From Acanthochromis polyacanthus (Eukaryota > Chordata > Actinopteri > Pomacentridae), in the NCBI RefSeq assembly GCF_021347895.1, contig NC_067116.1, positions 40,195,677 to 40,259,676 on the forward strand: DNA of 64,000 bases, in the 5' to 3' direction. The notes under the pieces are model-generated. The model saw only the letters and a program-made list of their open reading frames with translations, made no database searches and was not told the DNA's origin. Within the stretch, counting starts at the first letter, position 1. Each line of letters starts with the position of its first letter. The position numbers were made by a program, and so were the translations under genes. Positions 12,886-25,985 of the stretch are shown in pieces.

Positions 12886-14226
12886 CCACCAGGTGGCGCT
12901 GTGACTGAGAGTGTATGTCGGCCTCTGAATCGCATCTGGACCAGAGTCCAATCATACATGTAAAATTTCAGCCAGACTGTAGCATGTTCAGAGCAGTTAT
13001 AGAGCATTTCCTGTCCATCCACCAGGTGGCGCTGTAACTCAGAGTGTATTTCACACAGTGGATGTGATGAGGGTTGGACTCTGATCACTCATGAAAAGTT
13101 TCAGGCTGATTTGATCATGTAGAGGCCAGTTATACAGCATTTACTGTCCCTCCAACAGGTGGCGCTGCGACTGAGAGTGTCTGTTGGCCTGTAGATGTGA
13201 TCAGGATTGGATTGTGATCACACATGGAAAATTTGAGGCAGATTGGAGCATGCAGAGGAGAGTTATACAGCAGTTGATGTTTCATGGCGAAGCATCAAAA
13301 CGCTGATGGTCGCCATGGCCACGCCATTTGGCTTCTGGTTAAACTTTTGATAACTTTTCATCACCAAGTCCTGCTGTGTGGACTGACAAAATTTCAGGTC
13401 TCCTGGAATTATCCCCTAGGAGGTATTAACTCTCAAAAATGAGAAAAATCATCAAAAATCTCACAATTAATCCAAGATGGCCGACTTCCTGTTGGGTTTA
13501 GGACATGGCTCCAAGAGGCTTTTTTGTGCGTCCTGATGTGCTCTATAAGCCTCCCAAATTTCATGGATGTAGGTGAAACGTGCTGGGGGGGCTGTTTGTT
13601 AAAAATACTGTAGGGGGCGCTATAGCATGTGCAGTGCCGAGATGCATACAGTGTTGTTCCTTGGGTCAATGGTGATGTGTGTGGTAATTTTTGTGAGCAT
13701 TGGAGTATTCCTAACCTGTCAGAAAGGGCTTTGTTTTTCATGGCGATATTTGGTTGCTACGGCAACAGCGTTGCATGAAATGTCACACCCTTCACAGTGT
13801 GTGATTGTCAAGAGGTGAAGACTCGACTGACCAATTTCCAGCATGATATCACCAAGTTTGGGGCCATTGTACCTGAAAATATAAGGCCTTAAACTTACTA
13901 TTACCAACAGGTGGCGCTATGACTTTTTCAAAATTTATGAGTGTGGATGTGTTCAGACTGGACCTGGTATCCAGCATGTGAAGTCTGAGGCAGATAGGAT
14001 GTTGTTCAGCTGAGATATGAATCGTTAAATTTTCATGGCGAAACATCGAAATTGGTTTGGCCGCCACAGACACGCCCTTTGATGACAAGTCACCATTTTC
14101 ACTGGGATGCATCATCAATGTGTTTAGGCTGTTGTCACTGCATTTGAAGTGAATATGATCAACCGGGTAACAATAGGGCATGAAAGTGTAAAAGATGTCT
14201 ATTTCCTGAAACCACAAGGTGGCGCT
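12886..14226 (+). promoter_or_regulatory. Cluster of five CTCF-like core motifs
   Basis: ccaccaggtggcgct at 12886-12900 and 13019-13033; ccaacaggtggcgct at 13152-13166 and 13904-13918; ccacaaggtggcgct at 14212-14226. All are in the same orientation and fit the vertebrate CTCF core CCASYAGRKGGCR. Weaker versions lie at about 13610, 14660 and 14982. Binding is inferred from motif alone. Confidence 0.45.
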
Positions 14227-14502
14227 ATGACTGTCAATGAATATCCCTATGTGGATGACATCAGGACAGGACTGTCATCATACATGTAAAGTTTCAGGCA
14301 GATTGGAGCATGTTGAGAAGAATTAGACACCAATTCCTGTTTCATGGCGAAGGATCAGTTGTTTGAGGCTCCGCCATGGCCACACCTTTTGGCTTCTGGT
14401 TGAGTTTTTGATAACTTTTCATCAGAAAGGTCTGGTGCATGTACTGGCCAAATTTCAGTTCTCTCAGACTTATCCACTAGGAGCTATAAATTTTGACAAA
14501 TG

Positions 14503-15112
14503 TACAGCAAATTCAAGATGGCCGACTTCCTGTTGGGTTTAGGGTGTGGCTGTGATTGACTTTTTGGTGTGTCCTGATGTGGTGCATATGCCCACCAAAT
14601 ATTGTAGCTGTAAATAAAACATTGTGGAAGTTGGCCTAATGACCACTTTTTCAATTTTGCAGGTGGCGCAATAGAGCCATTTTTTCACACATATGCGCAA
14701 CTCCCATAAAATATCAAATTTTTCGCCAGTCCTGATGTGCACGCCAAATTTCACGCGTTTTGGTTCATGATAAGGCCGCCAAAAAGGCAAGTCATTTCCC
14801 GAGGAGCGATTAAGTTTGAAAAATTTACAGCAAATTGAAGATGGCCGACTTCCTGTTGGGTTTAGGGCGTGGCTGTAATTGACTTTTTGGTGTGTCCAGA
14901 TGTTCTGCATATGCCCACCAAATATTGTAGCTGTACATGAAACATTGTGGCAGTTGGCCTAATGACTACTTTTTCAACTTTGCAGGTGGCGCTATAGAGC
15001 CATTTTGCCACGCACATGCGCAACTCCCATAAAATATCAAATTTTTCGCCAGTCCTGATGTGCATGCCAAATTTCACGCGTTTTGGAGTATGATAAGGCC
15101 GCCAAAAAGCCA
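14503..15112 (+). repeat. Tandem duplication, 324-bp period
   Basis: acagcaaattcaagatggcc at 14503 recurs as acagcaaattgaagatggcc at 14827. The following 280 bp align with few differences, up to ataaggccgccaaaaag at about 14790 and 15110. Confidence 0.85.
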
Positions 15113-15136
15113 ATTTACTTTACGGGAGAAAAAAAA

Positions 15137-15138
<2 letters not shown>

Positions 15139-15168
<30 letters not shown>
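15139..15168. repeat. (ATA)n microsatellite
   Basis: About ten uninterrupted ata/taa triplets, near the 3' end of the 2.4-kb repeat. Confidence 0.9.
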
Positions 15169-15169
<1 letters not shown>

Positions 15170-15589
15170 CCCTAGGGTTTCAATAGGGTCCTTGGCACCG
15201 CTGGTGCCTTGGACAGTCGGTGCCCTGGCACCGCCTGTCCTTCGCACCCTCGGTGCTCGGACCCTAATAAAGCAGGAATTTTTGCCAGATGACTTGGATA
15301 TCTCTTTTTGAAGATAAATAATGCTCCTAGAATGACTGAGGTGATTTTCTTTCATCAGCTTGATTTGCATCTGCATGAGAATTTTAAAAAAGAAAGCTGA
15401 ATTTTTGCTGTCAGACTTTCTCATATGGTGTAACACTGGCAAAGGGTTCTGAAAAAGCTTCTCTCTTTGAATGGCATTAACATCTGGCTTCACACTCATC
15501 ATACACAGCTTTTTAGTGCCAATTGACTTAAGTGATCAAACAAATTGTTGCCTCATGTCGTGGCTATAATTTCAATAATTTGCAGAGTA

Positions 15590-16072
15590 CTTGTTTTTGG
15601 TCAACATTATCTTTTCTGAAGCCAAAATATCTCCATACAGCTGACTAATGCTGAACAATCATGGCGAAAATAATAATCCAAAATTATTTGGACCAACATT
15701 GAGATCACAATTGGCCTATTTGTCATAATTATTGGTTTTAGAGACAATAATATGTTTATTGCTCTTTCACATGTAGACCAAGAGTTCTGCTAATGTACAA
15801 ATCTTTACATCAAAATAGAACAAAGAAAATTTGAATTTAGTGCATTTCCTAGAGGCAAAATCTAGACAAAATTGTACCCAAAATGCTTCACTTGCTGAAC
15901 ATCTGCTTATACATAGACACTATACGTTACTGATGGTCCCTAAATGCCTCACATGCAGGCAGCTGTGCACAGAGAAGCTTCTAGTCTCCGCTCAGTTACA
16001 GTGCAGCAGCTTAGACAGGTGTGCAGCCAAAACTTCCTTTAAGAAGAGTTTTTAAAAAGGTGTTCTAAAAGG
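15590..16072 (+). repeat. Dispersed duplication, copy A
   Basis: ttgtttttggtcaacattat, then ctgaagccaaaatatctcca, and near the end gcagctgtgcacagagaagc and gtgcagcagcttagacaggt. The same words occur in the same order in copy B. Confidence 0.7.
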
Positions 16073-16160
16073 GCTGTTTCCTGTGTTTTGAACATTTAAA
16101 TCAAGATTAAGTTCTGCAACTGATTATATGTTATGTTTTTTTTTTTTTTTTTGGAAAACA

Positions 16161-16462
16161 CCTGTTTTTGGTCAACATTCAGTCTTTTTTGAAGCCAAAA
16201 TATTTCCACACATCTGACAAAGACTGTACAGTTACAGCCAGTATGTTAATCATGGTTATCCTGTTTAATACTGACTTCACAAGTAGCCCATTTATCAAAA
16301 TTATTCATTGATTTTAGAATCAAAAATACATTGTTTTCTCAGGCTAAAATAGAAGCTAGCTGGGCAGCTGTGCACAGAGGAGCCTTTTCGTCACTCAGTT
16401 ACTGCAGTGCAGCAGTTTAAGCAAGTGCACAGCCAAAAAATACTTTGAAAAGAGTGTTCTAA
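16161..16462 (+). repeat. Dispersed duplication, copy B
   Basis: cctgtttttggtcaacattc, then gaagccaaaatatttccaca, gcagctgtgcacagaggagc and gtgcagcagtttaagcaagt. Shorter than copy A by an internal deletion, with a poly-T run immediately before it. Confidence 0.7.
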
Positions 16463-19400
16463 TGTGAGATTTACCCAAAGCTGAAACGGAATGGTTGTAT
16501 CTACATGTGCTGTTTACAATGTGGGGAGCAATTTAAATGCTGATTATTATGTTAATATAATTGAGGGAAGCCAAAATTGAAATCGTGATTCAGTCGTACA
16601 AGTTCCTTTGCATTTGCTTTTGCAACCAAATCTTCTTTTGTAATTGTTTCTCTCCTGTTTCTCACTCACTTGCTGTGCACATGTAGAGCCAGTATGTTAA
16701 CAAATTGAAATATAAATAAACTTAAATAACCTCTATGTATTCAAGAAAAATAAATTATGCTCCGTCAGACAGACCTTTTTTGTAGATTAGTCGTGGAAAA
16801 TAACATCCACGTGAATGTTTTATGTGTCAAGCAGCGGAAAATTTTGTAGCAAGCGTTTGAGGTCATTTGCCATGTGCACATTGCAATATCAGTGCTTAAA
16901 CAATATGTTCTGCAGCCTGATATTTATTTCTGTTGGCATATATAACTTAAATACAGTATATGTTGCAGCAGGCTTTGCAGCATCACATTGTGTGTTGTCA
17001 TGTGCACAGCAAACACTGCAACAACAACGTGATGCCTTGGCTGCATTCACCCAGTTCCCACAGCGAGGTTTTGTTTTTTCCCAGCATGAGATGGCTGTCT
17101 GAGTGGGCAGGGAAGCTGCTTAAATGGAGCTGTTAAAAAACAAATTTGGCAGACTTAAAAAAAAAAAAAAAAAAAAACTCAATATGTGTCAGTCAGAACC
17201 AAGCATCGCCGACTTCAGTTCCTATAGCAGCCTAACGTACGGACAGACGCTGTGAAAAGAGGCCGACGCTGGCCGCTATACTAAAGGAAGCAGCCGAGCC
17301 TGAGGCCAGGATGTAGTTTTTGAAGAGTTTCTCACTGTTCTACATCTCTCGTTATGTCCACCTACATTTCTCTCAGCACTAAAAGTTTTGGAAACTTGAG
17401 CAAAAGTAGACCAAGTTGGTCTTAAAAAAATGAAAATTGGTTCAATGCAAAACAGCTCGTGCAACATCACAGATTGAGGATATAACTGAAGGAGTCTCCA
17501 ACAAAGGCTTCCCTTCTCATGCATAGTTGGACAACATTCCTTAAAGCATTCCTGTTCTTATCTTTTTTTTGAGTAAACCTCTTTGCTTGGATATTACAGC
17601 GGGATATTGTTTTGGAGGAAATAAAGGTCTGTTGAAACCAATCTGTGCAATTTGCTTCAATGCCTTGTTGTTTGTCCTCTCTGTTTTTAAATGGCAGCCT
17701 CTGTCAACAGCTGCAGCGGGGGGTTAGTCTCCCGTCTGTTCGGCTCTGCAGCGTTTATACCCTGTTGCTCAAAAGCCCGGAGAAAGACCAATCAATGAAC
17801 AAGCCACTTACCCTGTTATTCAGAGAACAAAATAATGTCTGTAGCTACCAATCTGCCCGAGTGGAAGGAGCACAAAGAATGAGTGTGGCAGCAGACCAGT
17901 GCTTTAATGGGCAGATGAGAGACGGCTGATGGAGCTGTGTGCTGGATTCTTGTTTTTGTTATGTGGGATTTCAAAAGCCCAGATGAGCTGCTTCATTCCT
18001 CTCCACTGACTTCATGACAGGTAACACAGAGAGAATAGCTCCACCTTTCAGCCTCGCGTATCCTTAAGCATCTTCTGTACTCTGCCCTTCACAATCAATA
18101 CCGTGAATGTTCCTGCATACTTTACCTGAGCTGCTCTGATGTAAACGCTTTTATTCCCATGAATAAGTGAGACCTCATTGTATCTTTCTGAGCTTGGTTT
18201 TTTTTTTTCATGTCTGGTTTCTTTGAATTAACTCGACAACCAAAGCGAGGGCCATTGACTTCCAAAGGAAATGACTTTTATTGATTTTATCCGCTCCATA
18301 AGATGCCAGGTGGCAAATGAAATTGTCGAACATCCCCGCGATCGGGGGCCCGACGAGGAGGCTGCATCCTGTTTTATGCAAATACAAATGGATGTTACTG
18401 GGTGACTGAGCAGAGAAAACCCCATTGAGATGTTTTCTGTGAAGTGTCATGTGAATGCATTTATATTTAAGTGAGACACCACGAATGGAGGCCACGCCGG
18501 AGAGCCTTATGGGGGCAAAAACTAAAGAAAAGAGGCTGTCAACCATAACACTCTCTCTTTGACCGTGTTTCCTGGGTCATTCAGGTCGAGGAAGCAGCAT
18601 CTCTTTTAATTTGCGTCTCGGCACTATTGTCTAATAAAGCTAAAGGGCTTCTTTATGTGGATCTGCTGAAAGGACACGCTCTTCTATTTAAACCGAGTGC
18701 ACTTACAACACTTCTTCATGTTCCTCATCTTTTCTCATTGTCGTTCTCTCTGCCTCCCCATTGTTATCTCCATCGAGATGACCACCTTGCTTTACATCTC
18801 ATTCTCACAGCTGAGGTTGAAATCTTCTCAGGAACCGTCGCTACACCTCCTCCTGCCATCTTCCCCATGTCTTTTCTTTCCCTTCGGCTTCCAAAGCTTT
18901 AAAAACTCGCCTTGTGAAACCCATCCAGCATCCAGCCTGATCCAGTCAGCAAATCCACTTTACCACCATCCCCGAAGAGATCCCAAACCCTCAGAGCAGG
19001 AGGAGCAGAGAGTGACACAAGAGGAGGAAGAAGGGGGGAAGAAGAGGGCAATGAAATGTCAGGCTGGAGGGTAAAAGTGAGCCATCTTCCCCGAGCCCTT
19101 CTAAATAAACCATCCAGTCTTTAGTGTCTTAAATCCCATCAGCTCCAACTCAGGGAGGAGATGCATTAAAATGTGGGAGCAAAGAGACAGACATGATTTG
19201 TTGTGATGGGATGAGAGCCGGGGCAAGAACAGGAGGAGAAAGGAGAGGAATGCGAGATAAATACAATGAGGTGGAGGTCTGACACGAGCGAAGACAGATT
19301 GGAGAGAATAGATGCAGATAGAAGACAGAGAGACGCTGGGAGTGAAGAGCAAGAAAGATAGAGACATATATGGCTGAGCTGGCAGCCTCCTTCGCTGATT

Positions 19401-22400
19401 AACATGCTTCTCAGACACGGTGAGGGGGATCAAACTTGCACACAGCCAGACCTGGAAGTTATGCCTGCAATGCAACGAAAGCTTGTATGTGTGTTTGTTT
19501 GTTTCTGTTTGTTTGCTTTGGATCTACGGCTCAGCACACGTACAGAATTCCATTTTTTTTTTCTTTTGATCCACAGCTGCTTCGGGTGTCAACTGGAGAC
19601 GTGTGTTGATTGACGCCTCAGTGTGTGCGTGTGACATCCAAAAGCAACAGATAAAGCAGAAACCCGGAGTCACTGTAGTGGATGAGCTCATATTGAAATT
19701 GATACAAGTGGAATTTATCTGACTGTATTGGATGAGCAGGTGGCTGATTTAGTGGGTGAGAGAAGATGGGGGGGGGAGAAGGTGAGAGTGTAGAGAGATG
19801 CGTCCAGGAGGCTGATAATATACTGAGTTTTCCGAGCTTGCGTGCTCAAAGCTGCAGCGAGGATGCTCGTGTGCGCGAGCGTCGGTGTGAAATCAAAGGC
19901 TGGGGGACTCGCAGGTACACTTTTCTATCTTTACCGGTGCCAGCCCTGCTCTGTCAGCCTTCTGCTGGGAGAAGATACAGCGCTATGCCTCCCTGTCTCT
20001 GTTGGGAAAGAGAAAATTGCTTTTAGATACTGTTTATGATGGGGGCGTTCACAGTGGAGCCCTTGACTAGATGATTTCCTGCAAAAATTTGCCGTTATAA
20101 ATCAGAAATCTGAACACGGCTGAAGGATCATTATTTCTGAACGTTATAGCTTGTGGCTTACATGTATAGCGATTCTGCACAGTGAATTATTTCATCATTA
20201 ACTCTTCACTGAATATCCTGAAACCAGGCAGGGCCTTCATATGGTAAAGCTTCATGCGCTGTGCGGGGAGGGAAGATAGAAAGTAACCCCATTAGCATAC
20301 AGAGATGCTGTTGTGAAGCCACAAATGTACACAGACCTCCGTGTTTCCTCACTATCCTCCTTTTTCTGACAGCTCTTTTATGCACCAAAACAGAATTGCT
20401 TAGATGGACAATTTCATGCTGTCCTTTCTCATGCATTGTATTATCCCAAAATATCTGTGTATTGCATAATCTGATTTGTTGACTTATTTCTCGTGGCAAT
20501 TACAGATGTTTCTACAATAAAATTCATATGCACAGTTTGGCATTTTTGCACTTACTTTCTCACAGAGAGTTAGATGAGTAAGATCGATCCCACTGTCATA
20601 GCTGTCTGTTAAATGCAGCGTACAATGACAACCAGCAGCTGCTTTGTTTCATGGGAGGTTTTGTGCTTTGCGTGACTTTCTGGAGTCTCCACTGGTTCCA
20701 CCTGGCAACAAAAAACCAAGAGAGGTACTGCTTCCAGCCAAGAAATTGTCTTTTTTATCATAAAAATGAAGAAAACTAGATATAATCTATCAAATCTAAC
20801 CAGTTATTGTTTTCATTTAAGAGGTGATTTGCATCCTCTATTTTTCTCAGTACTCTCTATTACCAAAAGCATAATAAACTCTAAGCAATAAAATCTGTTT
20901 TCATTTTACCCTCCACTTTCTTCCAAACATTCTATCTTTGCCTCCCTTGCCCCCCCCCCCCCCCTCACTGTCAGTTGTTGCCATTACAATAAATCCACCT
21001 CTCCTCCTGATTCACAAGAAAAAAAAAAAAAGGCAGCCAGTCTCTGGATGGGAACATATTGCCCTATTGAGTTACCTCTCTGTATTTACGCAGGATAATA
21101 CATGTCCTTTGGGGGAATTTTAGCCGAATAATCACATCAAGACGGGTTCTGTCATGCTGCAGAACCTCTTACTGCCATTAGCAAGGTTTCTGTATTCTTT
21201 ATAACCATGTTTGAGATTATCGCCTTGTGTGTTTTCTTTTTACTGACTTTATGGAGCCTCCAGCAAGTGATGGATGGAGTTGCTTTTAGCCTCCCGTCAG
21301 TCTCGGAGTGTGTTTTCTTTTCATTTTTACTGCAGTGTAGCAGGGTTCCTCCTACGTGGATGGTTTGAGAGTGATTTATGACCTTGGCCCCTGATCCTTG
21401 CCCGGCTAATGATGGTAGTAAACTGGTGGGAAGCCAAAGGTCAGGCCTATCTCTGCTATGACATGATTTTCTCCTTGTTTCACGCGTTGCTGTTTTGATG
21501 ACCAATACAGTCAGAACTGCTCAAAGAAGAAACGCTATACTGAGAGAAGAAAGGGTAACCAGCCAGAGGGTGGAAAAGAATGAAATGATTCATCTCGCCG
21601 CTTCTCGTTGGAGAATCTTCCTGAAACGCAGACCTGTAATTAACCTGCATACTCTTGCAGACGTTGTCGCAAAATCTCTGTTCTGCTTCTTCTAGATTGT
21701 GACTACAGCTCTTCCGTCTCCTGATGTCTCCGCAGCAGTACTTTTGAGGACTGTGAAGGTTAATGACAGTGACACAACTCCAGGGAGAGCTCCAGTAATA
21801 CTCAAAGATATCCATTCATCAACAATAAGCTAGTACAAGTATTACATTACTGCTGCTTCGTCATCCCGCTCTTCCACTGGGCTGCTTCTCACCCATTAAT
21901 GGGAACACATCCGCATCTGAGAGAACGAGTCAAAGATTATCTTATTCCTGTACCAACCCTTAAATCCCTTGAAATTATATCTCCATTAGACACACAGCTC
22001 TGTGAGAAGAAGACACTGTTCTAACCAAAGTGGTGTTGAGATAGCAGCGACAGAGCACACCTTGTCATGATTTGGTTCTGAGTGTTAAAGGAATGGTTTG
22101 TCCTGCGGCTCATGCTGCACATATTTCCCACCACATAAATCTGTGCCTTTTTTACAGTGCATGGGAAAATCGGTGTTCTACGCAAAAAGGTCACTCTTCA
22201 TATTTCATTTACTATGCACTCGACCTCTTTTGTCTCCGCTTTTTTTCTCCTTTTCGCTTCTTACCCCCTATTCTTTCTCTTTTTAAATGTGTGTGATATT
22301 ATAGAGGCTGCAGGATTTCATGGCGGTGCAGAATTCTAGTAAACAGACCCCAGGTCACTGCAGTCCTGAGCAAAAGGAATGAAGTCTTGTGTGTGCCTTT

Positions 22401-22658
22401 TGCTGTAGTTGAGGGAATTCCGACATCGTTTTTACATTAGGACGGAGAGAGATAGAGAGGGGGAGAAGGTTGCAGTTTGGCTTAAGTGAGCTCACAATGC
22501 CCAGAGGAGATGTGTGGTTTTTGTTTCCTTGTGTGCATCTGTGTGTGAAGTATGTGTGTACTTGCATCTACTGTATGTTAGGGAGAGGCTTAGTGTTTGG
22601 GGTCAGTGGAAGCAGCTTCCAGGGAGGTTTTCATTAAAGCAGAATATATATATATATG

Positions 22659-22693
<35 letters not shown>

Positions 22694-25454
22694 GTGTATA
22701 TTCATATGAATCATTATACGCACAATTCACAGACGGACAGATGCTGTTTAAATCCATAAAAGTATTCAAAAGTAAATCATAGAGGAAACAAACCTTTCCA
22801 ATCTGTGTTCCGACAGTGTTAATGCTGGAGCACAACTAATGCAAACTGGGTTTTCTCTTGAGAATTGAATTTAATGATAATTATTATAAGTTGTTTTTTT
22901 TTTTTCCCAGTTGCAATAACAACTGAAAGCGGCCTCCGCTTTTTGATTTAGAGAGCCTGTCATAAGAGAGCTTGCATTAGAATGCCTGAGAAGTCTGTAG
23001 GTTTGTATGAATTAAACAAGACAGAGAGGTACTGTGTTTATAGACAAGAAGCAGAATTTATAATGAAGTCTGAGATTAACCAGAAGCCAAACACCAGATC
23101 TGAGAAAAACTGTGATATGTTCAAATTCTGTCTTTTTGTAGGAGTCCGATAGTGGCATTTTAAAAAGTGTTTGTTTGACCAAAGAGGAGGGATTTCACTG
23201 TCAGTGTAGGAATTTGTAGCTGAAGTAAGGATGTTGCAGTACAAGTTTGCATTCTGTCATAAACCTACAGTTAGAGCATTTTATTAAATTTTTGGGATAA
23301 GTCAACTACAGTCAAGTTCCTTAGCTTTAGCTAGTTATATTTGTGTGTCATGTATAGATGTTAAAAATCAACAACTTTAAAGTGTTTCCAAAAAAGAAAT
23401 CAACATTCTTGTCTGGCAATAGCATTGGTCCAATGCCAAACAAGTTAATCCAAGTATTCTGCATCTGTTAACAAGCATCTTACTTATAAAATGTGATATA
23501 TTGTCGTACTTGATGATGTGACTCTGGAACATGAGGTTCTAATCAACAAATGTACTCTTTATGACCTTTGTGGTACTGTACTTCCAGGAGCAACGATACT
23601 AATGAGAACATGTTTCCCGCCACAGCGGCTTAGCACTAATAACAAGACTTTTGGTTTTGTCTTTGTTGGGTTGCATGAAGTTGTGGCTCATCCAGTTAAC
23701 TATGTCTCTAATGCACTCAACCGCTGACTTAATAAGGTTGAGGTTTCTGGGGTACAGATGCAGGTACACAAGAACGTGTCACCAGCATATTTGTGGTATG
23801 ACTGGTGCGTCTGGACTGTGTTATTTAGAGGCAATCTGAACAGAAATGGTTGCACTATTGACCCATCTTCCCACTTTGTCACATATAAAGAGATACAGAA
23901 AAATAGCATCGCTTTAGATAAGTTGAAAACCATGCGATTCCAGAGCCAGACGATTCTTCCCCCTCGTCTCCTCTTGGCTCAGGGCGAAGATAAATCTGGA
24001 AATGCAAGAGTACTATTGGCTCGATGCTCTTCCTCTCTTCTGTCTTTGTCTTTGAGTCTCATTCCGGACATTCTTTGGCTTCACTTTCTGTACATCCGGT
24101 GTGACTCCCCCTCCCTGTTTGAATGCCTCACTTGTCTCTCTTTCACCTCTGTTTCTCTTCATCACTCCCCATGGTGCCTTATTTTCGTCATTTACTTTGT
24201 CCTGGCTTGTCCTCTCCCTGTTCTTGTACGTCTCTTTTTTTTTTCATAGCCGCTGTGTTCTTTCCATCTTTGCCTTAAATCCCTCTTTCCCAGCTTTCAT
24301 TCTCACACATGATTCTTCATTCCCTTCCCTCTTCACGTTCCTGCCGCATACAGCATCTTGTGTTATTGCTGACTGAAGGCGATCCAAGCAGCATGAGGCT
24401 ATCACCTTTCATTGATTCTACACACTCCATAAAGCAGCCTCCTCTCCCTCACTAATATTACAATTAGGCCACTCTCTGGGAAATCTATGAGGTGTCTTTA
24501 AGTCCACATAAAGAAAATAGAACAATCATATAATCCTCCACTGCTTACTTAATATCTTTTCCTGGCACGTTCTCATGTACCGAACCCTGAAGGTCATCTC
24601 GGTGGAGCTCACCCTTGTGCCTGCAGCAAAATAGTGTTTCTCTGAGCATTAATTCCTCCCAAAAAGTTATTAAGCGTTTTACTGAATCAGACCCAAAGCC
24701 CAGTGCTAGCTGAGTGTGTCTGCTTTACAATAAACCATGAAAGCCTTCAGGTTGTTGTTGTCTCCTTTCTAGTATTTTCTGCAGATCTTTTTCTTTTCGC
24801 AGAGCATTATTGAAAACTGTAAATTGAATTGAATCAAAACAAGGTTCTGGTAGTACTACATCATCCTCTGCTGCCAATAGAGCTTCTAATGCTGCTGGAG
24901 AGTTTCCCTGTTCATATGAGCTTTGTGTAAAAACATACTGATCACAAAAAACTGAGAATTATTGCACTTCTGCAAACTTTAAACCTGCATTGACTGAAAA
25001 AAAAAAAAAAAAAAAACGGCCACCCACGACTGCAAGAAGCCAAACCCAAGACATGCATTCATTTAGCGCTGTGTTCATGGTCATCTGATGAATCGAAATA
25101 AACTCTCTCTTTATGTTCTTCAGTAACATCAGACTTTTCTTCAGCTGCTACGTGCTTCACTAGTTCACCAGTTGCTGTGGCTGGCATATGGTACTGAGTA
25201 GGCACCAAACAATACAAGGTGCAGTCAAACAGTCTGTTCCTGTGGCGCTCAAATGGAGCTTGCCTCAGTCATGCAACAGATGTGAGCAGTAACATTTGTG
25301 AGTCTGGATTCAATGTGACGCTGTGTGATTAACACTGGGACCTGTGTTACTTGCATTTTTGCGGCCACTTGAAGGTGTGCATTTGCGACTTCCCCACTGG
25401 TTCTTCAGAAGCAGTGTTGAAGTCTGTAAAGGTTTCTGTCAACTACCTTCATGC
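16463..25454. other. Long non-coding stretch
   Basis: No coding exon, RNA gene or clear transposon recognised. Simple sequence: A-run 17159-17178, C-run 20950-20964, TA/TATG run 22644-22700, A-run 24999-25016. 18225-18480 is complex sequence containing an octamer (atgcaaat) and could be a conserved enhancer. 23560-23930 vaguely resembles degenerate fish repeats. None of these is firm. Confidence 0.4.
22644..22700. repeat. TA/TATG microsatellite
   Basis: Alternating ta with a few tatg variants; tyrosine-isoleucine frames over it are artefacts. Confidence 0.9.
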
Positions 25455-25985
25455 GGAGGAATATGAGCAGTGACGAGAGATGAGTCTGCAGCTACAACCC
25501 AGAGACCAAACATCAGTGTTTGCAAGAGGAAGAACCTACAGTTTCCAAGCTGAAGAAGATGAATCAAGCCTGAATCTTGACTAAGAGGATGCTTGTGTCG
25601 GGGTTGTACTTAAGGAATTCATCCTTCTAGTTCAGAATGACGATCCTGAATTTGACTGGAATGCCCTGTGGTTTCTAAAGAAGAATATTCGGGTCAAAGG
25701 GCCTAAACTGTGGTGTAATAGCAATGCAGCTGCTAGCTGTTGAAAACATGCAACTTTTTTAGCCACACCAGCACAATCATTGCTCTTTTCCCATCCTACT
25801 TGCCAGATTTGCCCCCCTTGCAACTCTTCCTCTAAAATGAAATTGCCATTTTCACACAATGGATGTGATTCAGTGCAGATAGTGCTTGACGTGCTTACAG
25901 AACAGGACTTCCAGCAAAGATTTCGACTGTGGCAGGAGCATTGTGAGCAGAGTATTGTTGCACATAGTGACCAGTTTCAATCAGG
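25455..25985 (+). pseudogene. Decayed mariner-family transposase, C-terminal two thirds
   Basis: Conceptual pieces in the correct order for a mariner DDE transposase: CSYNPETKHQCLQEEE (the Y-D-P-E-T-K-x-Q block), PTVSKLKKMNQA (S-P-R-P-K-K-A-R block), MLVSGLYLRNSS (M-L-I-x-F-F-D-x-x-G-I-V), SHPTYLPDLPPL after a frame change (H-P-P-Y-S-P-D-L-A-P), MKLPFSHNG and VLDVLTEQDFQQRFRLWQEH (the closing helices). Stops occur (for example at 25588 and 25629) along with at least two frameshifts, and the H-H-D-N-A-P-A-H block is destroyed. The N-terminal DNA-binding part and the inverted repeats were not found. Non-functional relic, judged from remembered family motifs. Confidence 0.6.

Larger units (their letters stand above)
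12823..15270 (+). mobile_element. 2.4-kb dispersed repeat with internal duplications and CTCF-like cores
   Basis: Begins ttaaagctgcaagcagcgat followed by ggacgggtcc, and ends ctcggaccctaataa after an ATA microsatellite (15139-15168). Inside, several diverged blocks share the order 'aggtggcgct', 'tttcatggcgaa', 'caagatggccgacttcctgt tgggttta'. One unit is tandemly duplicated with a 324-bp period (14503 and 14827). I recognise the sequence as multicopy in fish genomes but cannot name the family. There are no open frames of note. Confidence 0.65.

Noticed and set aside
12886..14226. The regularly spaced aggtggcgct motif as a CRISPR array
   Set aside because: Spacing is irregular, the repeat unit is short and diverged, and the setting is a vertebrate genome; a transposable repeat explains it.
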